64,000 bases of DNA, from assembly GCF_022530855.2 (NCBI RefSeq), contig NZ_CP099567.1, positions 806,001-870,000 on the forward strand, given 5' to 3'. The stretch comes from Candidatus Vondammii sp. HM_W22 (GTDB lineage Bacteria; Pseudomonadota; Gammaproteobacteria; Chromatiales; Chromatiaceae). This document shows positions 18,800 through 29,186 of this stretch, one piece after another (position 1 is the first letter of the stretch; each line of letters begins with the position of its first letter). Below the pieces are notes generated by a model. That model searched no databases, had not been told where the DNA came from, and was given only the letters and a program-made list of their open reading frames with translations. The position numbers and the translations under genes are program-made.

Positions 18800-19443
18800 C
18801 GTTTTTGGGATTGGGGTGTCCCAACGGACCCATTGGACTCATCGCTCTGCGTGACACGCTACGCAAAGAGACACCAGAGGTGCTGCAGCGACTCCGCGAT
18901 CTGGGGATAAAATCCCTGGTGATGATTACCGGTGACCGGAAACATAAGGCGGAAGTGCTCGGAGCAGAATTGGGCATCGACGAGGTCTATGCCGAGATGG
19001 CATCAGAGGAGAACGGGCGTTATAGAACAGATGCAGGAAGCGGGCCGTAAGGTGGCTTTTGTGGGAGACGGAGTCAACGATGGTCCAGCTCTTCTTTCGG
19101 CCGATGTTGGCATCGGTATGCCCGGGGGGCCGATGTGGCTCGCGCCACCGCGGATATTGTCTTGCTGAACGATAATCCCTACACCATCGCCGATGCTAGA
19201 GAGATCGCACAGAAAACCATGAAACTGATCCACGATAATTTCAATCTGGCGGTTGGCATCAATACCGGCATTCTGGGTGGCGCCATCATGGGCTGGCTCT
19301 CTCCCGTCGCCAGTGCCGTACTCCACAATGGTACGACGATCGGTGTTCTACTCAATTCATTGGCGGGCGTGAGCCTATCGAGCGAGAAAGGCCCGGCAGT
19401 CTCCCGAAAACTGGAGCACTTAAAAGAAGCGTTTGATCAATAA
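18800..19443 (+). pseudogene. P1B-type heavy-metal ATPase, C-terminal remnant
   Basis: Three frames in succession read [40 protein letters not shown] (hinge TGD), then [20 protein letters not shown] (GDGxND), and finally [20 protein letters not shown] with the last two membrane segments to TAA 19441. The N-terminal metal-binding domain, phosphorylation motif (DKTGT) and most membrane segments are missing, and at least two frameshifts occur (near 19015 and 19125). The 250 bp before it (18548-18800) show nothing I can assign. Confidence 0.85.
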
Positions 19444-19594
19444 CCATTTGTTGGCATTTGTATAGGCTAGGGCTCTTTTGAGTCGCTTGAGAAATGTTTA
19501 TTGGGGGCCTGATTTTTATAAAAGACAGCTTAGATTCAGTAACCAATCCACAGAGTAATAATGAAATTGAATTTCAGATAAGGGAAAGATAAAT

Positions 19595-19738
19595 ATGTCG
19601 ATCAATCTGGTTGTTGGTTACGATTTTGGTAATTTGCTGGAAAACCTGAGCCTTGAATTTGTCTTTGCAGATATCAATGCTAATGCGTCCAGTGATGATT
19701 ACGAGAAATACAAGCTACTGCTCACCTACGAATTCTGA
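19595..19738 (+). CDS. short ORF resembling an outer-membrane barrel C-terminus
   Basis: 47 codons after AGGGA. The alternating sequence (LNLVVGYDF-like start, NLSLEFVFADINA, KYKLLLTYEF) ends in Phe, as outer-membrane beta-barrel proteins do. It is either a fragment of a porin that lost its 5' part or a chance short ORF. A terminator follows directly. Confidence 0.4.
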   Translation: MSINLVVGYDFGNLLENLSLEFVFADINANASSDDYEKYKLLLTYEF

Positions 19739-19758
19739 ACTATCGGCGCTCGCTGAAA

Positions 19759-19795
19759 AAACCGGCCTTTTCGATTGAAAAGAGGCCGGTTTAGT
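19759..19795. terminator. terminator hairpin
   Basis: AAACCGGCC (19759-19767) pairs with GGCCGGTTT (19784-19792), and the stem extends inward through TTTTC/GAAAA-type pairs. A run of A precedes it and a short T run follows, so it could act in both directions. Confidence 0.7.
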
Positions 19796-19819
19796 GGCGC
19801 AGGAGCATTCCAAAGCCAG

Positions 19820-19910
19820 GACACCCGACCACGGGCAAGAAGAAAAAACTGCACAAGGTGCTGAATTTTGCCTGTGGTTCCGGCTCCTTGCTATTGAATG
19901 TGCGTAATTA
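19820..19910 (+). pseudogene. hsdM: hsdM (type I DNA methylase) fragment, left part
   Basis: The frame reads KKKKLHKVLNFACGSGSLLL and NVRN, the AdoMet-binding motif I of type I modification subunits, then a TAG that is part of the IS target. The N-terminal domain is missing. Continues at 21360 after the IS5-like insertion. Confidence 0.75.
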
Positions 19911-21359
19911 GTCGACCCTGAAATATTCATAACGTAATGATTTATATAAAATAAGCGTCCGGAAAGGGGTAAAAGCAGAGAAAAACTGGACGAAACAGAG
20001 GTAGATAATTGAGCAAATCCAAGACAGCCAATCCCAACCAGCAAAGTTTCCTGCACCAGAACTTACTGGATCAGCTGAACCCCAAGCATCCACTTTTGCT
20101 ATTGGCCAGACAGATAGACTGGTCATATTTTGATGCTAAATTTGCCCCGCTTTATTCTCATCTTGGAAAGCTCTCAAAACCGATCCGCCTAATGGTGGGC
20201 CTCTCGATACTCAAGCATCTGGAAGACCTCAGTGACGAGGTTCTGATTCAACGCTGGATACAAAATCCCTACTACCAGAGTTTTACGGGTGAGATCGAAT
20301 TCCAGTGGCAACTTCCTTGTGACCCCTCCGACCTGACTTACTTCAGAAAGCGTATTGGCAACGAAGGTTTTGAAAAGGTCCTGGCTACCTCTATCGCCTT
20401 ACATCAAGAAAAGGCGATCGAAGATGAAATGTGTATCGACACTACCGTACAAGAGAAAAACATTACCTTTCCAACTGATGCAAAGCAGTACCGAAAGATA
20501 CACGGGCAGTTACTCAAGATGGCCCGAGCAGAAGGTATCGTGCTCAGTCGAAGCCATGAGAAGGAAGTGAAAATTCTCAAGCTCCCCACCCGATTTGCCA
20601 CACATCCGAGGAATCGTAAAAAGGCACGTAAGGCTGTAAAGCGATTAAAGACCATCAGCGGCCGATTACTGCGTGAAATACAGCGTAAGATGACCGCAGA
20701 ACAACAGAAATTCTATGCAGAAAAGTTCGCCCTGTGCCAGCGCATGCTGAATCAGAAGCGTGCTGATAAAAACAAGTTGTACAGCCTACATGAACCTCAT
20801 GTTTACTGTATGAACAAAGGCAAGGCCCAGCAGCGTTATGAGTTTGGCACCAAGGCATCAATCACCACCACAAGGGACGCGGGCATTGTGATTGGTGCCC
20901 TGGCTTTTGAGAAGAATGTATTTGATGGTCACACCGTACCTGAGGTCTTGGCACAGGTGAAACGTCTCATCAATCGAGTACCCAAAGTGGGTATTGCTGA
21001 TCGAGGTTATCGGGGCAAATCAAAGGTTAATGACACCCAGATAGTAACGCCAAAGCCTGCTAGGAAGAATCCCTCAGGAGAAGCCATGTGGCATTAGCCA
21101 GAAAACGTTTCAGAAGACGAGCTGGCATTGAGCCTGTGGTCACTTAAAGAGTGACCACAGGCTAAAAAGGAACTTTCTTAAAGGTTTTTCCGGGGATCAG
21201 ATTAACTTGTCTTATGGCGGCGGCTGCCTTCAACTTCAGAAAATGGATGAGGGAGGTTCTTTTTGTGCTGAAAAATATCATGTCCATACTGTTGTTCCTG
21301 TTTGCAAAACAGAAACAACAGTATTATTAAGTGCCTGGAATGAATATTTTAGGATCGAC
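19911..21359 (+). mobile_element. IS5-like element (full length, dead) with TAATTA duplication
   Basis: Inverted ends GTCGACCCTGAAATATTCAT (left) and, inverted, GTCGATCCTAAAATATTCAT (right); flanks TAATTA at 19905-19910 and 21360-21365. It splits hsdM. A truncated second copy lies at 62482-62751, inserted at the same AATTAG-type site. Confidence 0.85.
20009..21330 (+). pseudogene. IS5-family DDE transposase with C-terminal frameshifts
   Basis: Starts at TTG 20009 after GAGGTAG. Residues 1-362 are open and contain the DUF772-type N-terminal domain (LIRLMVGLSILKHLEDLSDE-like), the first Asp (CIDTTVQEKNI) and the second (GIADRGYRGKSK). The third catalytic region is broken: RRRAGIEP, then GHLKSDHRLKRNFLKGFSGD in another frame, then AAAAFNFRKWMREVLF in a third, ending at TAA 21328. 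At least three shifts between 21060 and 21215 inactivate it. Confidence 0.85.
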
Positions 21360-21681
21360 TAATTAGCTGGGAAAGTACGGCGTTGGCAAGATTTTCGGCC
21401 AGGAAAAAAACATCACCACCTACAACCTGGCACGGATGAATATGCTGCTGCACGGGGTCAAGGATTCGGAGTTTGAGATACACCACGGCGATTCACTGCT
21501 GAATGACTGGGCTATGCTTGCCGAAGAAAATCCCGCCAAAAAAATGGAATTTGATGCGGTGGTCGCCAACCCGCCCTTTAGTTATCGTTGGGAGCCGACC
21601 GCTGCGCTGGCTGAGAATTTTCGCTTCAAGAGTTATGGGCTTGCGCCCAAGTCGGCGGCGGATTTTGCCTTTCTGCTGCAC
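21360..21681 (+). pseudogene. hsdM: hsdM fragment, right part, truncated by IS3 copy 2
   Basis: Reads LGKYGVGKIFGQEKNITTYN, LARMNMLLHGVKDSEFEIHH and FDAVVANPPFSYRWEPTAAL. The NPPF motif IV is the catalytic loop of N6-adenine methylases. The gene stops at the IS edge after FAFLLH, so the C-terminal third and hsdS/hsdR are not in the window. Confidence 0.9.
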
Positions 21682-21729
21682 TGACCTTCCCCCCATCTTA
21701 ATACCAAGACTTGGATGAGATAATTCATT

Positions 21730-22547
21730 CTAAGCGGCCCTATTCACAAAGGCCACAGGTGACAAATAATTTAATGCGCTATGAGGCCGCACGTGATTGT
21801 AGTGCTCTCGCCATTGATCAATTTCATGTCTAGCGTCATCAATGGACCTGAACCAATGCTGATTTAAGCATTCATTTCTGAATTTACCGTTTAAGCTTTC
21901 TACAAACGCATTCTGAGTAGGCTTACCTGGCTGAATAAAACCTAGCTTAACGCCACTTTTTTTTGCCAGTAGAACATCGCCTTGCTAGTAAACTCAGTAC
22001 CGTTGTTGCAGATTATTTGATCCGGAGCGCTCCTTAGCTCAATCAGCTGAGTTAAAAAACGAGCGACCTGGTGACCATTGATCGAGAAGTCAGAGAGCTG
22101 GCCAATAACTTCTCTTGAGTAATCATCAATCACATTAAATACTCGAAAGCGGCGACCATTAACCAACTGATCACTGACAAAATCCACTGACCAGCGTATG
22201 TTTTTACCAATGGGCACAATCATCGGTATTCTTGGTCGTATTATCTTCTTGCGTTTTTTAGTCCTCACTTGAAGACCTTCTTCGTTATAGACTCGGTAGG
22301 TCCGCTTCTTGTTTTTCACAAGCCCCTCTCCTCTCAGGAGGCCATGTAAAAACAAATAACCACAACTCGGATGCTTTTTTGCCAGCTCAAGTAACCGTTT
22401 GCGTGGAGGCTCATCTTTTCCCCATTGAGTAACGTACCGAAAAGCGGTTCTACTTAAGCCTACTAATTGGCAAGCTCTACGCTCACTTAATTTGAACCGC
22501 GACTTAAGGTAGCTCACGATTTGTTTTCTATCAGCAGGCTTTACCAC
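21730..22547 (-). pseudogene. IS3-family orfB (copy 2), frameshifted
   Basis: Open for 201 codons through both Asp regions (WSVDFVSDQ; ICNNGTEFTS, where the usual CDNG Asp is Asn). One base is lost from the run near 21960, so the frame leaves after FYWQKK. The Asp-to-Asn change in the second catalytic position would be an independent defect. Confidence 0.88.
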
Positions 22548-22807
22548 TTTTTTGAGAGCACATCCTTCATCGCCTCAGCTTCAAGCATTTTCTCGGCAAG
22601 TAACTTCTTAAGCTTGTTGTTTTCGCTTTCAAGCTCTTTGAGCCGTTTGGCTTCTGAGACATCCATCCCGGCGTACTTGCTTCGCCAATTATAAAAGCAC
22701 CCGGTTGAAATGCCGAACTGACGACAAATGTCATCAACTTTTACCCCTGACTCATGCTGCTTGATGGCACCAATAATTTGCTCTTCTCTGTAACGCTTCT
22801 TCTTCAT
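22541..22807 (-). CDS. IS3-family orfA (copy 2), intact
   Basis: 88 aa identical in layout to the copy 4 orfA: helix-turn-helix (VDDICRQFGISTGCFYNWRS) then a leucine zipper rich in Glu and Lys. Ends in the A6G slippery region shared with orfB. Confidence 0.9.
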   Translation of the reverse strand: MKKKRYREEQIIGAIKQHESGVKVDDICRQFGISTGCFYNWRSKYAGMDVSEAKRLKELESENNKLKKLLAEKMLEAEAMKDVLSKKW

Positions 22808-22984
22808 GTTGAGATCTCCTAATACACAGACTAATTGGAAATCTCATCCTTGTCATGGCTCTATTTCTGGGGGAAAGGTCACTAAAACAGGAGAGTTTAC
22901 AGAGCGCCAGCAGAGGTTTTCTTCGCTTTGTCTTTCGATGGGCATACTCCGCAGGGCAGGGCACTGTTACTTTCCATTAAGGAT

Positions 22985-23163
22985 TTAAAGCCGGTGGCCA
23001 ACAAATCGCTTCAGTGGACGGCTAATCGCTGTCGGTGCCGCCCGGTGGCTGTGGCCGGAGAAGGTGTAGTGGATTTTGCCGGGGAGCCGATACGTTTCGT
23101 AGAGTGCCTCGTGGTGGTGGCTGTCATTACGCTCTGCGCCGGTTGTCGGGTGCAGAGCGGTGG
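22985..23163 (-). pseudogene. displaced fragment of a second metallophosphoesterase
   Basis: Minus strand encodes EALYETYRLPGKIHYTFSGH followed by SHRA, which is motif V (GHSHR) and its lead-in from the large phosphoesterase upstream (ALYETYLLPGKIHYTFSGHS). Similarity ends on both sides. It lies just downstream of the repeat-protein gene, as an orphan tip of another, deleted phosphoesterase gene. Confidence 0.6.
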
Positions 23164-25048
23164 TCATGCCATCTCCCAGGGTGGCGGCTCCAGGGGAGGA
23201 TATCCTGCCGGTTTTTCATCCCAGCACGGGCCGATGACAAGGGGGTGTCTCTCCTGATGCCGGGTTTTTCCCTCGGGAACGGCCGCTCTGACCTCGACCA
23301 TCCAGGGATCGGTGGTGTCGTAGTGCAGGGGGGCACCGGGGGGGGTTGAACCAGAGACAGATGAACGGGCGGCTGTTGCCGGTGTGGTTGAGGGTCTCGG
23401 GGATAAAGAACTGATGGGCCGGTTTGATGGCGCTCAGCTCGAGCAGCTGGCGAGATTCCCCGTAGGGTCCGGTGACGGCGCGCCAGACGGGGTTGCGGTA
23501 GTGTACTCGACCCTCACAGCCCTCGCCGATGACCGCCTCCAGTCGCCCGTCGAAGAGCAGTAGGCTGACACCGCGTAAGGGGGTGGCAGCAGATCGGCGC
23601 CGAGGCCGTAGTGGTTGTGGTAGCGCTCTATCCACTCATGGCGAAACGGGAGCTGGCACTGCAGGTGGTCGAACAGAGCTTCATGAAAAGGGGGATTGGC
23701 ACGGGGAACCGATGTCTTGTAGTCGGCGATCAGGCGATCCTGGAGCTCAACGGCCAGGGAAAGTGGCGGGTCATCGGAGAGGGCTTCGCGCTTGAGGCGT
23801 TCGGTATCGGGCAGGGGCGGACAGGCCGCCAGAGGGCTTTGCTGTCTGGCGGCGTCCCGGAGCTTTTCAGGGAGCGTGCTCTGTCCGCTTTGGAGGTGGC
23901 CGATCTTGAGTCCGGTGGCGGGGAGGAATGCACCCTGGAACTGGACGTTGTGGAGTTGGAGGTGGCGGATGGAGGTGTTGTTCCAGGCATCGATGTTTAT
24001 ATCACCATCAGCTGGATCATTTATATTCAGTGAGAGCTGGACATTGCAAAGTTGCAGTTGCCCGATACGAACATCTTCAAAGAAAGGGGCATGCAGTTGG
24101 CAGTTACGGATGAATAAGTTATCCACTTTCGATTCCCAGAATGATATTCCAAGCGGATTTTGGCAGCCGTCTATGATGATATTTTCAGCCAGCCCGGCGC
24201 CCCAGTGGCGGTTGTTATGATTAATCTGTGTGATGTTTTTCATATGGACAAAACGCACTTTCTTCAAACCGATGTAGATAGCCGAATCCTCCACCAGCAC
24301 ATAGTCCGCCCGCTGTGGTCCGTCGCCGTCGAAATGGCTATTGCGGATGATCAGGCTTTTGAGTTCGCCACCCACCCCGCCGATGACGCGGCTGTTTTCG
24401 ATAAGGACGTTGGAGGGGTATTCTAGGCCAGCTATGAGCGAAGACTCGATGTCCGAGTCTCGAATAAACAGATCCAGTTGTGAGAGACTCAGACTCCCCG
24501 ATCTTTGTTGATGAGATTCATTCACCCCCGTTCTCAGTTTGCTGTGCTCAAAAAAACAGCCGGCTGGGCCTGAGTTTGTCTATGTTTACTTCGATCAGTT
24601 CAGATTCGACAAAATGCACATTATGCAGTCGGCTTTTGACAAAATCCGTCGAGCCCCAGTAAACCGCCTCATCCAGGTTAAAGTAGACCCGGTTGAAGGC
24701 GACATTATCCAGTTCGCTCTCTTTCATCTTTACCCCGATCCAGGTGGCTCCCTCGATGGTGACGTTGGACCAGTCTGCCCGGGTGAGCTTGACGTTGCGC
24801 CAATGGAGGTTGCTCAGCGTCACATTTTTCAGCACCAGACCGGTCAGTTCCAGGTCTTTCAGCCGGGTATCGCTGAGCAGGTCGGGGTTTTGCTCCAGGG
24901 CCGCGTTGAGGCGTTCGACATCTTGCAGCAGTGCTTTCAGTTCACTGCCGGGGGGTAGCGGGGGTATGAGGCTCATAGCGTTTCCTGGGGTTAACGAGAC
25001 AAAAAACAGGCTTCCGATGAGGATGAGTCGGTGGGGCAGGGTGATCAT
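23164..25048 (-). pseudogene. secreted pentapeptide-like repeat protein, copy A
   Basis: Signal peptide (LILIGSLFFVSLTPGNA, cleavage near residue 24). About residues 60-350 are pentapeptide-like repeats (LTGLVLKNVTLSNLHWRNVK, WSNVTIEGATWIGVKMKESE). A Pro-rich linker and a C-terminal domain with Trp and aromatic residues follow. Start ATG 25048 has GAGGAG seven bases upstream, overlapping the phosphoesterase stop, so the genes are coupled. Lesions: seven A instead of six near 24550 shifts the frame after PSRLFF. A second shift near 23590, shared with copy B, moves the C-terminal domain into the frame reading VSLLLFDGRLEAVIGEGCEG, and a third near 23340 leads to DPWMVEVRAAVPEGK and a stop at 23164. 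No named family recognised beyond the repeats. Confidence 0.75.
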
Positions 25049-25057
25049 GTTTTCTCC

Positions 25058-28000
25058 TCAGTAGTCATATATTTCACCGAGTAGTTGTTGTTTTTTAGAT
25101 ATTTCCTTAAAATCCGGCACATCGCTTCTCCCGCCTCCCTTGCGCCGGATAACCACGAGCCTGTTCTCACCCTTCCCAGACTCAGACACACTTGCGGGAA
25201 AACACCAGGGCGAGTCGTAGTCGTAATGGTTATGCAGGAGGCCGTGTTCGATCTGTTTGAGGTGGATGGAGAGGAAGTACATATATTCAGTCGGGCCTGA
25301 TTCTTTTTGCCTTAATTGACGTTTCTTGTGCTCCCCCCACGACATCCCCCCTTCCCCTTCAGCAACCTCATACTCCACATCGACCCCACGAACCGGCACG
25401 AGCGCCGACCGGCTACCGAGGCTTACTCGCTCTGTCCATTGGCTTGCTTCGCAGGCGGTCTGCTTCAGTTGGATATACCCCTGATAGCCTGCTTTGCCGC
25501 CGCTGTGCAGGTGTAGGTGGATCTCATCGAGCATCTTGCCGCCGTGTTCGCTGGCCTTGATCCAGCGCTGATCGAGGCGCAGCCGGAACTGCCTGCCATC
25601 GCCTTTCAGGCCGTATTGCAGCGCCTTGTGCTCGCCTTCGTACCAGAGGTAGTCCAGCAACACCGCCATGCGCGGTCTGGTTTGTGCGTCGCGCACGATG
25701 TTGACCTTGCCGCTTTCGGTATCGAGCTTCGGCCCCTGAGGGGCCTCCATGCCGTAACCGGCGTGCTCTCCCTCGCGGTTCTGCCGGGTGATGGGACCGC
25801 CGGAACCCGCCACCAGCAGGCAGGCGGTGCCGTCCGGGTGGGTGTAGCCATCGGGGTAGTCGCCCCGGGTGGTGATTTTGCGGGTGAGATAGCCGGGCTC
25901 GCCGGTGAGCCGGTAAACCCCCGCCCGGTGGCTGTGGCCGGAGAAGGTGTAGTGGATTTTGCCGGGGAGCAGGTAGGTTTCATAGAGCGCTTTGCGGTTG
26001 TCGTGGAAACTGCCTTCGTCGAGGTTATCCCGGTCCCCCGGGCCGATATCGCCCGGCGACACGTCATCGGCGTCTATTTTGCTGTTGCCGGTCGTCAGCG
26101 GGATATCGGTGGCGTAGTTAACGTAGGTGAAGTGGCTGAGCAGCAGCTTTTCTGCGGACGGGTCTTTTTCAACGGCATTTTGCACCAGGGCCCATTGATC
26201 GTCGGTGCAGGCTTGGTTGGCCCGGGGCAAGGAGCCGCCACCGGTGGCTGTGGAGCCGGCATACTCCTCGTCGTCGCCCCAGCCGAGGCCGATCCAGGTC
26301 TGTTGCTTGCCGTGGGCGGTGAGCCAGTCACGCCAGGGGGTGATCAGGTGGTGCAGCCAGCAGAGGTTGTCGGCTTTGAAGTTGTCCAGGGTGTGGTAGT
26401 GGCCGTAACCGGGACCGTAGAGCAGTGCCGCTTCGTAGATGGTCAGGCCGTGATCGGCGGGGATGCCGGCGTTGGCCGTGGAGGAACATGAACATCCCGT
26501 TCCCTTTGTCAAGGCGCGGGCTGATGCCATAGGGCATTTCGTAGGCCTCGTGGTTGCCGTCGATGTAGCAGACCGGCTTTTGGTAGCGGTCGATGAAGTG
26601 GTGGATCAGGCTGACGGCGTAAAGGGCGTCGATGTGCCGGGGGTAGCGGTCACGGTCGTTATGGTGCGCCTGGTCCATGGCCCGCCAGAGATCACCGGGG
26701 GTGTTGAGGGATTGATGGGCCTCGTGGGCCGGGTCGGCGTTGATGGCGTGGTCGTAGAGATCGCCGGTGAGCAGCAGCAGGTCGATCTCCGGGTCTTTGC
26801 CCATGGCGTCGAGCAGGCGTTTCAGGGCGGCGGCGTTGTGGTGGGACTGGGGGCCGAGTGGGGGCGAGGTGGCGGTGTCGGCGCCGGGGATGAGTTGCGC
26901 CGGGCTGTCTGGGTAGAGGGCCTGGCGGGATGAGAGGTGCAGGTCGCTGAGGTGGCCGGGGTTGAGCTTGGGTTTGTTACTGATGTAGACAGGGTGACGG
27001 CTCTCCAGCCAGAGGCCGCTCTCTGCGGCACCCTCGCTGAAAGGGGTGCCGCCGGTGTAGCGCCCGTCGCCGGTGAGTTCGGGCTGCTTGCGCTGCCGCC
27101 GGTCGCAGGGGTTGAGGCGGCTGCGATCGATCTGCTTGCCGCCCTGCTTTTTTGCCTGACTGAAGTAGTCGGCCTGGAGGCGGTCCTGGGGTTCGTGTGA
27201 ACAGCCGTGGTGTGACTCTTTATCAATGGGTGAGGGGTTCTCCTCTTCGTCGTCGGGGTAGTGCCATACCAAGTTGTAGAGACCCGGGGAGGGGGGCAGT
27301 TTATTGAGGTTGACCTGATAGAGCCGGGTGTAGCCGTGTTTCCGGTAGAAGTCGATGATGTCAGGGTGGAGTATGCCGATGCATTTGCCGTTGTTATCAC
27401 TGACCGGCAGGCCGGTCTCTGAGCTGTTTTTCAGTTCGCCGCGGGGGTATAGGCGGATGTTCTCCTGGGCGGTTTGCCAGTTTTCGTAGATGCGGCCGAG
27501 GTCGGGGTGGTGTTTGTCGCTCTCACCCCAGGGTTTGAGGCGGAATTGGGCGTGCAGCCGCCGCAGGGTCATCGGGCCGATGCTTTTTGCCGGGTTGGTT
27601 TGGCGCTCGGCGTTGATCGCCTGGTGAAAGGCATCGCTCACCGCGAGGATGATCTTTAGCTGTTTTCCCTGCCCGCAGAGCAATGCCGGGGTGCCCAGGG
27701 CGGGGAAGAGGATCAGTGCCTTGTGGGCACGGGATCTGAGGGTGATATCGAGCTTGTCGCGACAGACATTGGCCTGCGCCCAGCCCAGCTCTTCGACGCG
27801 GTCGCCATCGAAGGTCACGGCCGGTGCGCCGTCGCCGGTGCGGATGGTCTGGGTGTGGTTGCGATCGGGTCCCTGGCCGTGGAAGAATTGCAGGGTCAGC
27901 TTCTTCTCCTCCGGCTGCTGGAATGTCGGGAGATACCCCTGGTAGTTGAGGGCCCCCTGTTTGCCGGATGCCTGCACGATCGCCAGCCCCGGGTAGTCGG

Positions 28001-28417
28001 CGAACCAGAGTTCGTCGCGGTACTGCACGCGCCAGATGGGGTCCTCCGGGATGTACTCCTGCGGTAGGGGGGGTTGTAGAAGGGCAGTTCGTTGGGATGC
28101 TTCTGTTTGATCACCCGGCCGTGGTGCCGCAGGTAGGGTATGGCTTCGAGCAACCGGCAGGCGGGGGCGGTGTAGGTGTTGGCGGCGGGGTTGGGAATCC
28201 ATTTTTTTTCGTACCAGACAAGGAGGGGTTGCTCGGGTTGTGGATTGAGGTAGGCCCATCGGCCCTGTTTCAGCCAGGCGGCGATCTCTTCGGTACTGTG
28301 GCGGTGTGGGGCATGGATCAGGAGGCCGGTGAGTGTCAGGCGGTTGATGGCCAGGTCGATGAAGGGCGCCTGTTCACACATGACGTCTTTGATCGGTAGC
28401 AGTTGGCTGTCGTGCAT
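25058..28417 (-). pseudogene. large calcineurin-like metallophosphoesterase, copy A
   Basis: About 1,120 codons from ATG 28417 (GGAG upstream; MHDSQLLPIKDV) to TGA 25058. The first 520 residues have no family I recognise. The phosphoesterase core then shows all five metal motifs: HLSDLHLS (DxH), LTGDLYDHA, IDGNHEAY, LLSHFTYVNY and FSGHSHRAGVYRL, and a C-terminal 200 residues follow. No signal peptide or membrane span. Two copy-specific lesions: an 11-bp loss near 28060 and an 8-bp loss near 26475 (a GTTGGCGC-type slip). Copy B is intact at both places, so the gene was whole when duplicated. Confidence 0.85.
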
Positions 28418-28674
28418 GGTGCGCTCCGGCTGGACGGAGGTTCGGGAAGGGGGCTGTGCCCTTGATTGACCGTCCGTTGGTGAGAATATAATTCCCGTTG
28501 ACTGGTCGGAAATTACAAAGCCCGGGGGGGCTGTCAAGGCATTTATATCCTTTTCTTCCGACACTGCGGTTGAAGTAGGTTGTGGTCTCAATTAAATATG
28601 GCTCAAAATGAGCGAGTCAACTAGTTTCCTCTGGATTGATTTATTCTTTTTTTTCAGATAGATAGGAACCTGAA

Positions 28675-29053
28675 GTGACGTTGTTAATCAGAAGAGTTCA
28701 TCGTGTAGGTTTTATTGTGGTTAATATTGAGACTGCTCTTGATTTTTGTCGGAGTCTGTTGGGGTTGAAGGTCCTGGACAACCGGCCTGATCTCGGTTAT
28801 CCGGGAGCCTAGCTGGAAGCAGAGGCGTTGCAGATACACCTTCTGGAACTGCCGAATCCTGACCCGGTAACCGGACGACCGCTTCATGGCGGGTGGGACC
28901 GTCATCTGGCACCGGGAATCTGGTCGAATGCCTCGATGCTGCCGGCCTCTCTTTTGCCCTCAGCCGTTCCGGCCGCCGTGCGCTCTTCTGCTGTGATCCA
29001 GACGGGCATGCTCTGGAGTTTATCGAAATTTGATCGTTGTATCAGTGACAGAA
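28675..29053 (+). pseudogene. VOC-superfamily (glyoxalase/dioxygenase-like) protein, broken
   Basis: From GTG 28675 (AGGA upstream) the frame reads RRVHRVGFIVVNIETALDFC and LLGLKVLDNRPDLGYPGA, an in-frame TAG (probably from TGG), then LEAEALQIHLLELPNPDP. After a frameshift near 28910 the end is SGRRALFCCDPDGHALEFIE with a final TGA. His, Glu and the DPDGHALEFIE C-terminus are the VOC signature. Metal ligands look conserved, so loss is recent. Confidence 0.8.
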
Positions 29054-29120
29054 TTATGTTCTGTTACCTAGAGAATATTTTGTTAAAGGCGTTTATATAA
29101 TCCAAAGTTACGGCGATAAG

Positions 29121-29161
29121 AAAATGGTGCGCCAGATCATCATTTTGAACGCACCATTTTT
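29121..29161. terminator. bidirectional terminator after the cytochrome c peroxidase gene
   Basis: AAAATGGTGCG (29121-29131) pairs with CGCACCATTTT (29150-29160), with T runs on both sides. It serves the peroxidase gene on the minus strand and the VOC pseudogene on the plus strand. Confidence 0.8.
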
Positions 29162-29186
29162 AGAGCCTTCCGGCTCAGAAGAACGC

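Larger units (their letters stand above)
21682..22881 (-). mobile_element. IS3-family element, copy 2
   Basis: Same ends as copy 1. orfA is intact and orfB has one frameshift. The left flank is hsdM and the right flank is the edge of the duplicated phosphoesterase locus. Flanks show no target duplication (GCAC/CTAA). Confidence 0.9.
22870..28553 (-). repeat. long direct duplication, copy A (phosphoesterase/repeat-protein locus)
   Basis: Matches 43086-48758 in the same orientation almost base for base, apart from small indels and discrete divergent blocks (about 23985-24285, 25075-25110 and 25275-25330). Its left edge is the last 12 bp of IS3 copy 2 (GGGGAAAGGTCA); its right edge is the shared TATCCTTTTCTT. 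Confidence 0.92.

Noticed and set aside
25517-26491. Long plus-strand ORF (324 codons), with its counterpart of 441 codons at 45798-47123
   Set aside because: Antisense shadow of the GC-rich phosphoesterase gene; Val/Ala/Gly-rich repetitive translation, no ribosome site, no motifs. Codon structure on the minus strand carries the metal motifs.
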